Shown: positions 7,488 through 15,423 of the stretch, in pieces
Position numbering within the stretch: the stretch's first letter is position 1
Layout of the letters: each line of letters opens with the position of its first letter
DNA from: Acidobacteriota bacterium
GTDB lineage: Bacteria > Acidobacteriota > Terriglobia > Terriglobales > Acidobacteriaceae
Length of the DNA: 64,000 nt
Assembly (NCBI GenBank): GCA_018268915.1
Contig: JAFDVQ010000012.1
Location: 47,797 to 111,796 of the forward strand
Direction: 5' to 3'
Translations under genes and position numbers: made by a program
Notes under the pieces: model-generated
The model's database searches: none
Told to the model about the DNA's origin: nothing
What the model saw: only the letters and a program-made list of their open reading frames with translations

Positions 7488-8234
7488 TTAAGTCAGCTTA
7501 AGCACTCCATTTTCGATGTCACCGGTCGCTTTAGAAATTTGTTGCGGACGACCCATGTCGCGCCAGTAGTAGCGGTCGGCGGCGAAAGCGATAATCGCCT
7601 CGCCAGCCGCAGCCAGGCGCAGATAGACAGGAATGATGGAGAAGATCCCTCCTTCATGCATCAGGTCAAAGATACGGGGCGAAATGATGTGGATTCCTGA
7701 GAAGGCGCGGGCATTCAGCTCTTTTGCCTGGCGAACCTGCTCGATCGGTCCGTCGGTTCCTGCGCGACGGCCGCAAAGACGATCCAATTCATCAAAGAGC
7801 AGATAGCGCGAGGTGGAACGATCCTGGACGGCGATTGTTGCGAGCGCATTCCTGTCGCGATGCTGGCTGAGCATCGACTCGAAGTCGATGTTACTGATCA
7901 CGTCGACATTGTGAAGCAGGAAGGGCTCGCCAGCATCATCGGCGAGAAAGAATTGTGCGGCTTGTTTCAGGCCGCCTCCTGTATCAAGGAGAAGCTCTTC
8001 GCGTGAGATTGCAATGTTCATGCCGAAGTTATCGTGTGTAGCGAGGTAGTCGGCTACCTTTTCGGCAAAATGATGCGTGTTGATGATGACGTCGATGATG
8101 CCGCAGGACTTCAGGCGAGCGAGAGTGATTTCGAGCAGTGAGCGTCCGGCGACTTCTACTAACGCCTTCGGCCGGTCGTCGGTCAGGGGGCGCAGCCGAG
8201 TACCAAGCCCGGCCGCAAGCACCATCGCTTTCAA
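7488..8234 (-). CDS. MurU-like sugar-1-phosphate nucleotidyltransferase
   Basis: 248 residues of the NDP-sugar pyrophosphorylase family. The N terminus MKAMVLAAGLGTRLRPLTDD contains the nucleotide-binding signature, followed by RPKALVEVAGR and LLHNVDVISNID (the metal-binding Asp region). Size and motif spacing fit MurU, the N-acetylmuramic acid-1-phosphate uridylyltransferase of the Pseudomonas wall-recycling route. This fits well because its start overlaps by 4 bases the stop of an AmgK-like kinase gene, and AmgK makes the 1-phosphate that MurU uses. Alternatives are glucose- or mannose-1-phosphate nucleotidyltransferases. The pair is most likely translated as a coupled unit with the kinase first. 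Confidence 0.75.
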   Translation of the reverse strand: MKAMVLAAGLGTRLRPLTDDRPKALVEVAGRSLLEITLARLKSCGIIDVIINTHHFAEKVADYLATHDNFGMNIAISREELLLDTGGGLKQAAQFFLADDAGEPFLLHNVDVISNIDFESMLSQHRDRNALATIAVQDRSTSRYLLFDELDRLCGRRAGTDGPIEQVRQAKELNARAFSGIHIISPRIFDLMHEGGIFSIIPVYLRLAAAGEAIIAFAADRYYWRDMGRPQQISKATGDIENGVLKLT

Positions 8235-9673
8235 GACGCTACCTTTTCCGGGAATTTCGATTCCATCTCAATGTGGCGAATGACAACTTCTATGCCTTCA
8301 CGGCTGCGAAGATGCTGCGCCAACTGCTCGGCAAGGAAGACGGAACGATGCTGGCCTCCTGTGCAGCCAAAGGAAACCATGAGATTGCCGAATCCGCGAC
8401 TGCGGTAGGCGGTGACGGTTGAGTCGACTAGCGCAGTGACATGTTCGAAGTAGCGATGCACTGAGCCCTGCTGGTTCAGATACTCGATGACCGGCCCATC
8501 TTTGCCCGTCAGTTGTTTGAAGTGTTCTTCACGGCCCGGATTAGGAAGGCTGCGCGCATCGAAGACGAAGCCGCCACCATTGCCGGACTCATCGACCGGC
8601 ATCTGGTGATGGAACGAGAAGCTGAAGATTCGGACGGTGAGTTTGTCGGTTCCCGTGGCGATGTGCATCAGTTTCTCTGACGCGAGCATGCCCTGAAAGC
8701 ATTCCATCAGCGCAGGCAGGGCAACCGGCAGCTTTACATTGTGCGCGAGCCAGCGAAGATTTTTCATGGCATAAGGCACCGACTGAAGGAAGTGCGCCTT
8801 GCGTTCGTAGAAGCCGCGAAACCCGTAGGCGCCCAGCGCCTGCATGATGCGGACGTAGACGTAGGCGTAGTAGTGCTCCATGAAGGCGGCGCGATCGACG
8901 GGGATGAATCCGGCGAGGCGATCGAGATAGTGGTCAAGCAACTCCTGCCGAATTGCTGGAGGCAGGTCGGCCTTCCCGTCGTAGAGAAGAGACGCAATGT
9001 CGTATTGAAGCGCGCCTTTGCGTCCTCCCTGATAGTCGAGGAAGTAAGGTTGGCCATCGTGGAGCATGATGTTGCGCGACTGAAAATCGCGATAGAGGAA
9101 GTAGTCGTGAGGAGCGGCGAGCAGAAGCTTGGTCAGGCGCGTGAAGTCGTTCTCCAGGGCCTGTTCGCTGAAAGAAATACCGGCGAGCCGGAGGAAGTAG
9201 TACTTGAAATAGTTCAGATCCCATGCAATTGATTGGCGATCAAAACTAGAGCGCGGGTAGCAGACTTTGTAGTTGAGGTCGCGGCCGGCCTCGATCTGAA
9301 AGCGTGGAAGAGTTGCGACGACTTTTCGGTAGGTATCAATAACGGCAGGCGAGATCTCTTCGCCCGACCGGTTATCGCTGAGAAGCTCGTAGAGCGTAGT
9401 GTCGCCGAGGTCTTCTTCGAGGTAAGCATTGTTGGTGAGATCCTCGTCGTAGATCTCCGGTACAGGCAATCCGTGGTGCCGGAAGTGGCGGGAGAACTCC
9501 AGAAATGCGACGTTTTCCTCGCGGACTGGGTAGAGAATTCCGATCGCGCTTCCGGCTGGACCGGAGAGGCGGATGATCGCTCGCCCCGATCCTCCGAGCT
9601 GGCCCTGTAGAGGCTTGACGATATCGGCCGCAGTGCGGAAGTGCTGTTCGTAGAGTCGCTTGAGTACGTCCAT
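8231..9673 (-). CDS. AmgK-like sugar kinase fused to a RapZ C-terminal domain
   Basis: 480 residues from ATG 9673. Residues 1 to about 330 are an aminoglycoside-phosphotransferase-fold kinase with a LYRDFQSRNIM catalytic loop and LDYQGGRKGALQYDIASLL metal site, close in pattern to AmgK, the anomeric MurNAc/GlcNAc kinase. Residues 346-480 match the RapZ C-terminal domain: TVRIFSFSF, FVFDARSLPNP, LTGKDGPV and GCTGGQHRSV. In E. coli that domain senses glucosamine-6-phosphate and binds the sRNA GlmZ; its own ATPase half is absent here. The overlap with the MurU-like gene suggests an amino-sugar salvage pair in which the RapZ domain senses or regulates. No strong ribosome site precedes ATG 9673; the frame stays open upstream to 9844, but that part has no domain. 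Confidence 0.8.
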   Translation of the reverse strand: MDVLKRLYEQHFRTAADIVKPLQGQLGGSGRAIIRLSGPAGSAIGILYPVREENVAFLEFSRHFRHHGLPVPEIYDEDLTNNAYLEEDLGDTTLYELLSDNRSGEEISPAVIDTYRKVVATLPRFQIEAGRDLNYKVCYPRSSFDRQSIAWDLNYFKYYFLRLAGISFSEQALENDFTRLTKLLLAAPHDYFLYRDFQSRNIMLHDGQPYFLDYQGGRKGALQYDIASLLYDGKADLPPAIRQELLDHYLDRLAGFIPVDRAAFMEHYYAYVYVRIMQALGAYGFRGFYERKAHFLQSVPYAMKNLRWLAHNVKLPVALPALMECFQGMLASEKLMHIATGTDKLTVRIFSFSFHHQMPVDESGNGGGFVFDARSLPNPGREEHFKQLTGKDGPVIEYLNQQGSVHRYFEHVTALVDSTVTAYRSRGFGNLMVSFGCTGGQHRSVFLAEQLAQHLRSREGIEVVIRHIEMESKFPEKVAS

Positions 9674-9907
9674 GCTTTTTACTATCGCGCCAGGCGCGGG
9701 GTGCTTCCTAAAGATAACCCACCAAGTCAGCTCGGCGTTCGGTTGTGAGTACAACGAATCTGGCTCGCGCAGGTTCCAACTCAAGCGTGGCACTTGAGCG
9801 AGACACCCTAGGTAAGCCGTCCCCGCTGAACCGCTCAGGGTCATACCGACTCGTCATTAGAGATTGAATATTTAGAGCGACGCGCCGGAACAGAGGAGGA
9901 TTTCCCC

Positions 9908-11209
9908 ATGCATGCAAAGCGAATTCTGCGCTGGATACTGCCAGCGCTGTTGCTCACACTTGTCTGCTCGTTTGGAGCGGCGAACGCAAGTGCCCAGATC
10001 TCAATCACGGTCACAACTGCGCCGCCGGCCTTACCGGTCTATGAGCAGCCACCGTGTCCTGAAGATGGATGGATGTGGGTGCCCGGGTACTGGGCGTGGG
10101 GTGACGAGGAAGGCTACTACTGGGTTCCCGGAGAGTGGGTGCCCGCGCCATACACCGGGGCACTGTGGACTCCGCCATGGTGGGGATGGGAGAACAATCG
10201 CTACCGATTCCACGAAGGCTACTGGGGGAACGATGTCGGATACTACGGCGGCATTGACTATGGGTATGGATATATGGGCGAGGGATTCGTTGGCGGCGAG
10301 TGGCGCGACGGACGATTTGCTTACAACGCGGCCGTGATGCGCGTGAATCGAACTGTTGTCCGTAATGTTTATGTAAATGAAACGATCGTTCGACAGAGAA
10401 CGATCGTGAACGACCGGCGCATTGCCTACAACGGCGGTCCTGGAGGAATTCGTCACGAGCCGACGCCGATTGAGCGAAGAGGCATGACGGGCCGGCACAC
10501 AGCTCTGACGCCAGTGCAGCAACAGCAGATCCAGGCGGCGCGCGCGGATCGCGGGTCCTATGCAAGAGCCAATGGCGGGAGGCCTCAGCGAGTGGTAGTG
10601 GCAAGACAGGCAAGTGCGGCGAAGAATGCAGGACCAGCTCCAAATGGCCGAAATGAGAATTTCGGACGGCAGCCAGGACAGGGGAATGTTGCACCTGCAC
10701 CTTCGCGTCCGGAGGCCAGACCGGCACCGACAAGAAATGCTCCGGAGAATAGAGCGGAGCCGAATCGACGACCGGAAACGCGGCCCGCACCGGTGGAACG
10801 TCCGCGTACCGAGTCGCGCCCGGCGCAGCAACCTCAAGAAAGCCGTCCCGGACGAGAGCGTCGCAATGAACCTCGTCCAGCCCCGCCGACTGAAAGGCCG
10901 AGAATTGAGGCTCGTCCCGCACGGCAAATGGAGAGGCCGGTACCTCAGTCTCACCCCGCGCCTTCCCCGCGCGAACAGAGGCCTGAACCGCGCAGACAGG
11001 AATCGAGACCGGCACCGGCTCCGCACCAGTCGAGGCCGGCGCCGACCCCGCATGTGGAACCCCAGCGTCAATCAAGGCCGCCTGAACCACACGCGGCGGC
11101 AAACCGTCCTGCTGCGCCACACCAAGAGCATCGTGCGGAGAGCCGCCCGGCGGCTGCACATCCGCATCCTGCAGGCGGAGAGAAGCAGCAAAAGCCCAGG
11201 TTTGAGTAG
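9908..11209 (+). CDS. secreted YXWGXW-repeat protein with Pro/Arg-rich tail
   Basis: 433 residues: a signal peptide (about residues 1-30, ending ASAQ), then repeated WVPGYW / WVPGEW units of the YXWGXW type and a Gly/Tyr-rich stretch (residues 50-140). A short mixed segment follows, then a tail of over 200 residues made almost only of Pro, Arg, Ala, Glu and Gln with no hydrophobic core, probably disordered. GAGGAGGA lies 7 bases before the ATG, a strong ribosome site. Such proteins are common in acidobacteria and planctomycetes and are thought to be envelope-associated; function is unknown. It is divergent from the kinase-RapZ gene across a 234-base gap. Confidence 0.75.
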   Translation: MHAKRILRWILPALLLTLVCSFGAANASAQISITVTTAPPALPVYEQPPCPEDGWMWVPGYWAWGDEEGYYWVPGEWVPAPYTGALWTPPWWGWENNRYRFHEGYWGNDVGYYGGIDYGYGYMGEGFVGGEWRDGRFAYNAAVMRVNRTVVRNVYVNETIVRQRTIVNDRRIAYNGGPGGIRHEPTPIERRGMTGRHTALTPVQQQQIQAARADRGSYARANGGRPQRVVVARQASAAKNAGPAPNGRNENFGRQPGQGNVAPAPSRPEARPAPTRNAPENRAEPNRRPETRPAPVERPRTESRPAQQPQESRPGRERRNEPRPAPPTERPRIEARPARQMERPVPQSHPAPSPREQRPEPRRQESRPAPAPHQSRPAPTPHVEPQRQSRPPEPHAAANRPAAPHQEHRAESRPAAAHPHPAGGEKQQKPRFE

Positions 11210-11303
11210 AGGGAACTCAATCGTGGGCCTGATTGCAGCGGGGTGACGCCGACTAGACTTGATGAGGCGGTGTCTCCCGCCGGCAACAGTGCCCAGGGGT
11301 GAA

Positions 11304-12527
11304 ATGGATCGGAAAATCCGCAGATGGGGTGTGCTGATTTTCAGCTTTTTGCTGATAACGCTTCTCTCAGTTTTGAGCGAGGCGCAGGGTCGAGTTCATA
11401 CGAATGCGATGAACCTCGACCCGCAGGTTCGTGAGGCTTATCACTACTTCTATCTGCTGGATTATCCCGCTGCTGTGCAGCGCTTTCAACGTATCCACCA
11501 GCAGCACCCGGGTGATCCACACGCCACCACGATGCTGCTTGAGGCGGTCGTATTTCAAGAACTGTACCGGCAGGACCTGCTGGATACGACGTTCTACGCG
11601 AATGACGGCTTCCTGACCGGGAAACATGCAACCGATGAAGACCCGAAAAAGCGCGACGAAATATTTGCATTGGCGGACGAGGCAGTCCGTGAAGCGGACT
11701 CGCGGATCGATAAAAACTCCAAGGACGTAGACGCGCTTTTTGCGCGAGGATGGGCGCGGAGTCTGCGCTGCACTTACGTGGCGATGGTTCAGCGCGGGTT
11801 CGGCGCAGGGTTTCGACTGGCGGGAAAAGCAAAGGACGACTGTGAACGTGTCCTAAAGATCGATCCGGACTACGTCGATGCCAAGCTGGTTGTCGGTGTT
11901 TACCAGTACGTGGTTGGCGCGCTCCCGTTACCTTTCAAGATCTTGATCGGCTTTGCCGGGATTACTGGATCGAAGACAAAGGGGATGGAACTGCTACGAG
12001 ACGACGCAGAGCGCGGTGTGGCAACAAGCGTGGATGCGCGGACGGTGATCGCGCTGTTTCTCCGGCGGGAAGCCAAATACAAAGAAGCGATCGATGAGGT
12101 TCTAAAGTTGAAGCGGATGTACCCTCGTGACTTTCTCTTCTGCCTTGAAGAGGGAAATCTGCGCAAGGATGCGGGCGAAGGGATGAAGGCCGTGGATGTT
12201 TACCGCACGATCATCACGGATAGCGAAAAGCCAGGCTATTTTGCCGAGGCGAGATGGGAACTGGCTTACTTCGGGCTGGGAGACGCACTGCGAGGGCAGA
12301 GGCACTATGCGGAAGCGGCTCAGGCTTACGAGAAGGCCGCAGAGTCAAGGACTGTTGGCACCGAACTGAAGGTGCGAACGCTGGTGTCTGCCGGAGAATG
12401 TCACGATCTGCTGGGTGAACGTCAGGTGGCGATCAGGGACTACCAGGAAGCGATCGATGCCGGCCCGAATACCTCACGGGCAGACACAGCTCGCAAACGC
12501 CTGAAGTCTCCATATAAAGCAAACTGA
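11304..12527 (+). CDS. TPR-repeat protein with N-terminal export signal
   Basis: 407 residues. A hydrophobic N terminus (RRWGVLIFSFLLITLLSVLSEAQG) indicates export or membrane anchoring. The body is alpha-helical with TPR-like units, clearest at YPAAVQRFQRIHQQHPGD near the start and HYAEAAQAYEKAAES and QVAIRDYQEAIDAGP near the end. A conserved-looking middle part (RGWARSLRCTYVAMVQRGF, then a hydrophobic ALPLPFKILIGFAGI) is not a plain TPR. ATG 11304 follows AGGGG; an upstream ATG at 11259 would add 15 residues before the signal. It is probably a periplasmic scaffold protein; no partner is apparent. Confidence 0.72.
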   Translation: MDRKIRRWGVLIFSFLLITLLSVLSEAQGRVHTNAMNLDPQVREAYHYFYLLDYPAAVQRFQRIHQQHPGDPHATTMLLEAVVFQELYRQDLLDTTFYANDGFLTGKHATDEDPKKRDEIFALADEAVREADSRIDKNSKDVDALFARGWARSLRCTYVAMVQRGFGAGFRLAGKAKDDCERVLKIDPDYVDAKLVVGVYQYVVGALPLPFKILIGFAGITGSKTKGMELLRDDAERGVATSVDARTVIALFLRREAKYKEAIDEVLKLKRMYPRDFLFCLEEGNLRKDAGEGMKAVDVYRTIITDSEKPGYFAEARWELAYFGLGDALRGQRHYAEAAQAYEKAAESRTVGTELKVRTLVSAGECHDLLGERQVAIRDYQEAIDAGPNTSRADTARKRLKSPYKAN

Positions 12528-12617
12528 TCGTTTGGCTTGGGGAAGATAACGGCTGGGTTGCGGAACCGTTTGAGCGTGGTTTGCGTAGTGATATGGTGAA
12601 AACGGAGGTTTCGCCAA

Positions 12618-12989
12618 ATGCCCTTTTTCTGTCAACGCTGTGGAACCGGATTGCCGCCGAGCGCGCGGTTTTGCTCGAACTGCGGGAATGTGGTGACTGC
12701 TGCTCCGCCTCCGCCAGGACGGCCTCTGGTCAGGCCGATTGCAGGAAGACAGATAGCCGGCGTGTGCATCGGCATGGCGCAGGCAAATGGATGGAACGTG
12801 ACCACTGTTCGTGTTCTCACCGTGCTCGGCTTTTTCTTTACCAGCGGGCTGGTAGGTGTGGCTTACCTGGCAGGGTGGATTGGCATTCCTGAGGAATTTA
12901 TGGGGATGCCCGGAGCTTACCCACCGCAAAGTTATCCTCAGCCTCCTTATCCGCCGAACGCACCGGGCGGGTATCCTCCAAGGGTATGA
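12618..12989 (+). CDS. zinc-ribbon plus PspC-domain membrane protein
   Basis: 123 residues. The N terminus has a double CxxC zinc ribbon (FCQRCG and FCSNCG), followed by a Pro-rich linker and a PspC-like segment (IAGVCIGMAQANGWNVTTVRVLTVLGFFF) with one or two membrane helices. The C terminus is a Pro/Tyr-rich tail with PYPP-type repeats. PspC domains sense membrane stress in the phage-shock response, so this may be a small membrane sensor. The stop overlaps the start of the next gene by 4 bases (ATGA at 12986), so the two are translationally coupled. Confidence 0.78.
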   Translation: MPFFCQRCGTGLPPSARFCSNCGNVVTAAPPPPGRPLVRPIAGRQIAGVCIGMAQANGWNVTTVRVLTVLGFFFTSGLVGVAYLAGWIGIPEEFMGMPGAYPPQSYPQPPYPPNAPGGYPPRV

Positions 12990-13819
12990 GCAAGACGTAC
13001 GAATCGCATGGGGCACGGCTGAGCTACGAAGAAACTGGTTCAGGCGTGCCTGTAATCTTTTTGCACCCCACACCGTTGGACCATACCTACTGGCTTCCTT
13101 CTCTTGAACGGATCGGCGAATACCGCGCCATTCTTCCTGACTTTCGCGCACATGGTGACTCTGAGCTAGGCGACGACCTGCCTGTGGGCGGATTCTCGCG
13201 TGTGCCGGATGCTCCGGTGTTGAGCATGGGGCAGCTCACTTCGGACGTGCTGGCATTGATGGATCACCTGGAGCTTGGGGAAGCGGTGTTTGCAGGCTGC
13301 TCGATCGGTGGCTACGTCATGCTGGACCTCTGGCGCAAGGCGCCAATGCGAATGCGTGGTCTGGTGTTTGTCTGCTCGAAGGCACAGCCCGATGCTGAGG
13401 CGAATCTTGTGAAGCGTGTCGAGACGATCAACCGGGTGAAACGCGAGGGGACTGCCGGAGTTTTCGACGGCAATGCACAGACGCTGATCGGTGCAAGCAC
13501 TCGCGCCAAGAGGCCAGAGGTTGTAAGCGAACTGCGAGCGCGAATGACGCTTACTTCGGAGGCTGTTATCGCTGTGCAGGCGGGGCTTGCGACGCGGCCG
13601 GATTCTATTCCGGATATTGCGGAGATCGATGCACCGCTCCTGGCAATCTGCGGCGGCGAAGATCCGGGAATCACGGAAGCGGAGATGCGGGCTTTCGAAG
13701 GTGCGCCCGGTGGATGCGAATTCCATCTACTGCCGGATGCGGGACACTTCGCAGCATACGAGCAGCCGGAGAAGGTGGCGGCGATCATGAGGCCGTGGCT
13801 GTCGCAGTTCGAGTTCTAA
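12986..13819 (+). CDS. alpha/beta-fold hydrolase
   Basis: 277 residues with the alpha/beta hydrolase layout: the HPTP oxyanion-type motif after strand 3 (FLHPTPLDHTYW), the nucleophile elbow GCSIGG with Ser106, a GGEDPG acid region and GHF near the C terminus for the catalytic His. It resembles 3-oxoadipate enol-lactonase and haloperoxidase-like members, but the substrate cannot be read. Cytoplasmic, no signal peptide. Its start overlaps the PspC gene, which is an odd pairing and may only reflect compact packing. Confidence 0.82.
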   Translation: MSKTYESHGARLSYEETGSGVPVIFLHPTPLDHTYWLPSLERIGEYRAILPDFRAHGDSELGDDLPVGGFSRVPDAPVLSMGQLTSDVLALMDHLELGEAVFAGCSIGGYVMLDLWRKAPMRMRGLVFVCSKAQPDAEANLVKRVETINRVKREGTAGVFDGNAQTLIGASTRAKRPEVVSELRARMTLTSEAVIAVQAGLATRPDSIPDIAEIDAPLLAICGGEDPGITEAEMRAFEGAPGGCEFHLLPDAGHFAAYEQPEKVAAIMRPWLSQFEF

Positions 13820-13892
13820 AGACCGGATTGCGAGAGCCCGGGCGCAAGGATGCGATAGGCTCGAAGGATCACAGCATTTCCCGGAAGTCTGA

Positions 13893-15182
13893 TTGAATCC
13901 TGACTTGAAATATTCATCTCGCCCATTTCGTGCGGCAGGCGCGCGCGGAGTTCTGCATTGCGATGGCGTCTCGCTCGAGGCATTGGCGAAGCAATATGGC
14001 ACGCCCCTTTATGTCTACTCCGCATATGAAATCGTTGAACGATTCTTGCTTTTCAAGAGTGCTTTCGCTGTGAGAGATCACCTGATTTGCTACGCGGTGA
14101 AAGCCAACTCATCGCTGGCGATTCTGAAGCTGCTGGCTGATCAGGGTGCGGGGTTCGATATTGTCTCGGGCGGGGAACTGGCGCGGGTGATGGCCGCCGC
14201 GCCTGAGGCTGCGGGGCGGGTTGTGTTTTCCGGGGTTGGAAAGACCGCCGAGGAAATTGACGCTGCGCTGCAGGCGGGAATTCTCGAATTCAATGTAGAG
14301 AGCGAGTCCGAGCTGCAGTTGCTGGCAACTCGGGCGAAGAAGCGTGGAGCAAAGGCCAGGTTTGCCCTGCGGGTGAATCCGGATGTATTTGCGGATACGC
14401 ATCCCTATATTTCGACGGGATTGCGGGAACACAAGTTCGGAATCGATATCCGGCAGGCGCCAGCGATCTATCGCGCGGCGGCGAAAATCAAATGGCTGGA
14501 ACCGCACGGCATCAGCGTGCATATCGGTTCGCAGATCCGGTCGGCGGAGCCATTTGGCGCTGCGGTCCGGAGGGTGAGCAAGCTGGCGGCTCAGTTGAGG
14601 AGCGAAGGGATTGCGCTGAAGTCGATCGATGCGGGAGGCGGCCTGGGAATCGACTACCACTCTGGTGGCGATGGTTCGGATGCAGCGGCGAAGGTGGCGG
14701 AGTATGCGGGTGCGATTGAGAAGTCGCTGGACGGATTCGAAGGCAGGTTGCTGATTGAGCCGGGACGGTTCATCGTTGCGCAAGCGGGCGCTCTGGTGAC
14801 GCGGGTGCTCAACGTGAAGAAGAACGGGAAGAAGACTTTTGTGATCACCGATGCGGCGATGAATGATCTGATTCGACCGGCGCTCTACCAGGCGTATCAC
14901 GAGATTGTTCCGGTGAAGCCGCGAGCGGGAACAGCGCGTGCCGTCGATGTTGTTGGGCCGGTGTGCGAGACGGGGGACTTCTTTGCCCGTGATCGAAAAC
15001 TGAAACCGATTCAGCCTGGCGATCTACTGGTCCTGATGGATGCAGGTGCTTATGGCATGGCGCAGAGTTCGAATTACAACTCGCGGATGAAGCCTGCCGA
15101 GGTGCTGGTAGAAGGAAAGAAGCACCGCCTGATCCGTCGGCGGGAAGAGATGAAAGATCTGCTGGCTACGGAGATCTACTAA
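13893..15182 (+). CDS. lysA: diaminopimelate decarboxylase
   Basis: 429 residues, the normal length of LysA, which converts meso-diaminopimelate to lysine with pyridoxal phosphate. Visible motifs are YAVKANSS with the cofactor lysine (Lys70), FDIVSGGEL, HIGSQI, DAGGGLGI, LIEPGRFIV, and GPVCETGDF with the substrate-binding Cys and Glu, followed by GAYGMAQSSNYN. The start is a TTG at 13893 with GGAAG 5 bases upstream; no in-frame ATG lies before the conserved N-terminal strands. It is a single gene ending in a strong hairpin terminator. Confidence 0.93.
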   Translation: MNPDLKYSSRPFRAAGARGVLHCDGVSLEALAKQYGTPLYVYSAYEIVERFLLFKSAFAVRDHLICYAVKANSSLAILKLLADQGAGFDIVSGGELARVMAAAPEAAGRVVFSGVGKTAEEIDAALQAGILEFNVESESELQLLATRAKKRGAKARFALRVNPDVFADTHPYISTGLREHKFGIDIRQAPAIYRAAAKIKWLEPHGISVHIGSQIRSAEPFGAAVRRVSKLAAQLRSEGIALKSIDAGGGLGIDYHSGGDGSDAAAKVAEYAGAIEKSLDGFEGRLLIEPGRFIVAQAGALVTRVLNVKKNGKKTFVITDAAMNDLIRPALYQAYHEIVPVKPRAGTARAVDVVGPVCETGDFFARDRKLKPIQPGDLLVLMDAGAYGMAQSSNYNSRMKPAEVLVEGKKHRLIRRREEMKDLLATEIY

Positions 15183-15217
15183 GTCCGTTGACCGCATGGT
15201 TCTCGTTCATCCTAGCT

Positions 15218-15247
15218 CCCCAGGTCTCCAAAAGGGGAGACCTGGGG
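15218..15247. terminator. hairpin terminator after lysA
   Basis: CCCCAGGTCTCC (15218-15229) and GGAGACCTGGGG (15236-15247) form a perfect 12-bp stem with a 6-base loop, 36 bases after the lysA stop. A short T-rich stretch (GGTTTTCTT) follows a few bases later. Confidence 0.75.
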
Positions 15248-15423
15248 CACCCGGTTTTCTTGAGGGGCTAAGGGCCATCTATCTCCCCCCAAGCAGAGCT
15301 CAGATCGGGCAATCAGTGAAATCGGTTGTTCTCGCGGTTCTCCGCGGTGTGATAGCGAATACACATTGAAACTCCCGTGCGCTGGTATCCGTCCTGATAA
15401 GGTATCTCGCGGAGGAATTTTGC

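Noticed and set aside
10011..11159. 382-residue minus-strand open frame opposite the YXWGXW gene
   Set aside because: Pro/Arg/Ala-rich on both strands because of the low-complexity tail; no start signal and no domain, while the plus strand has a signal peptide and a strong ribosome site.
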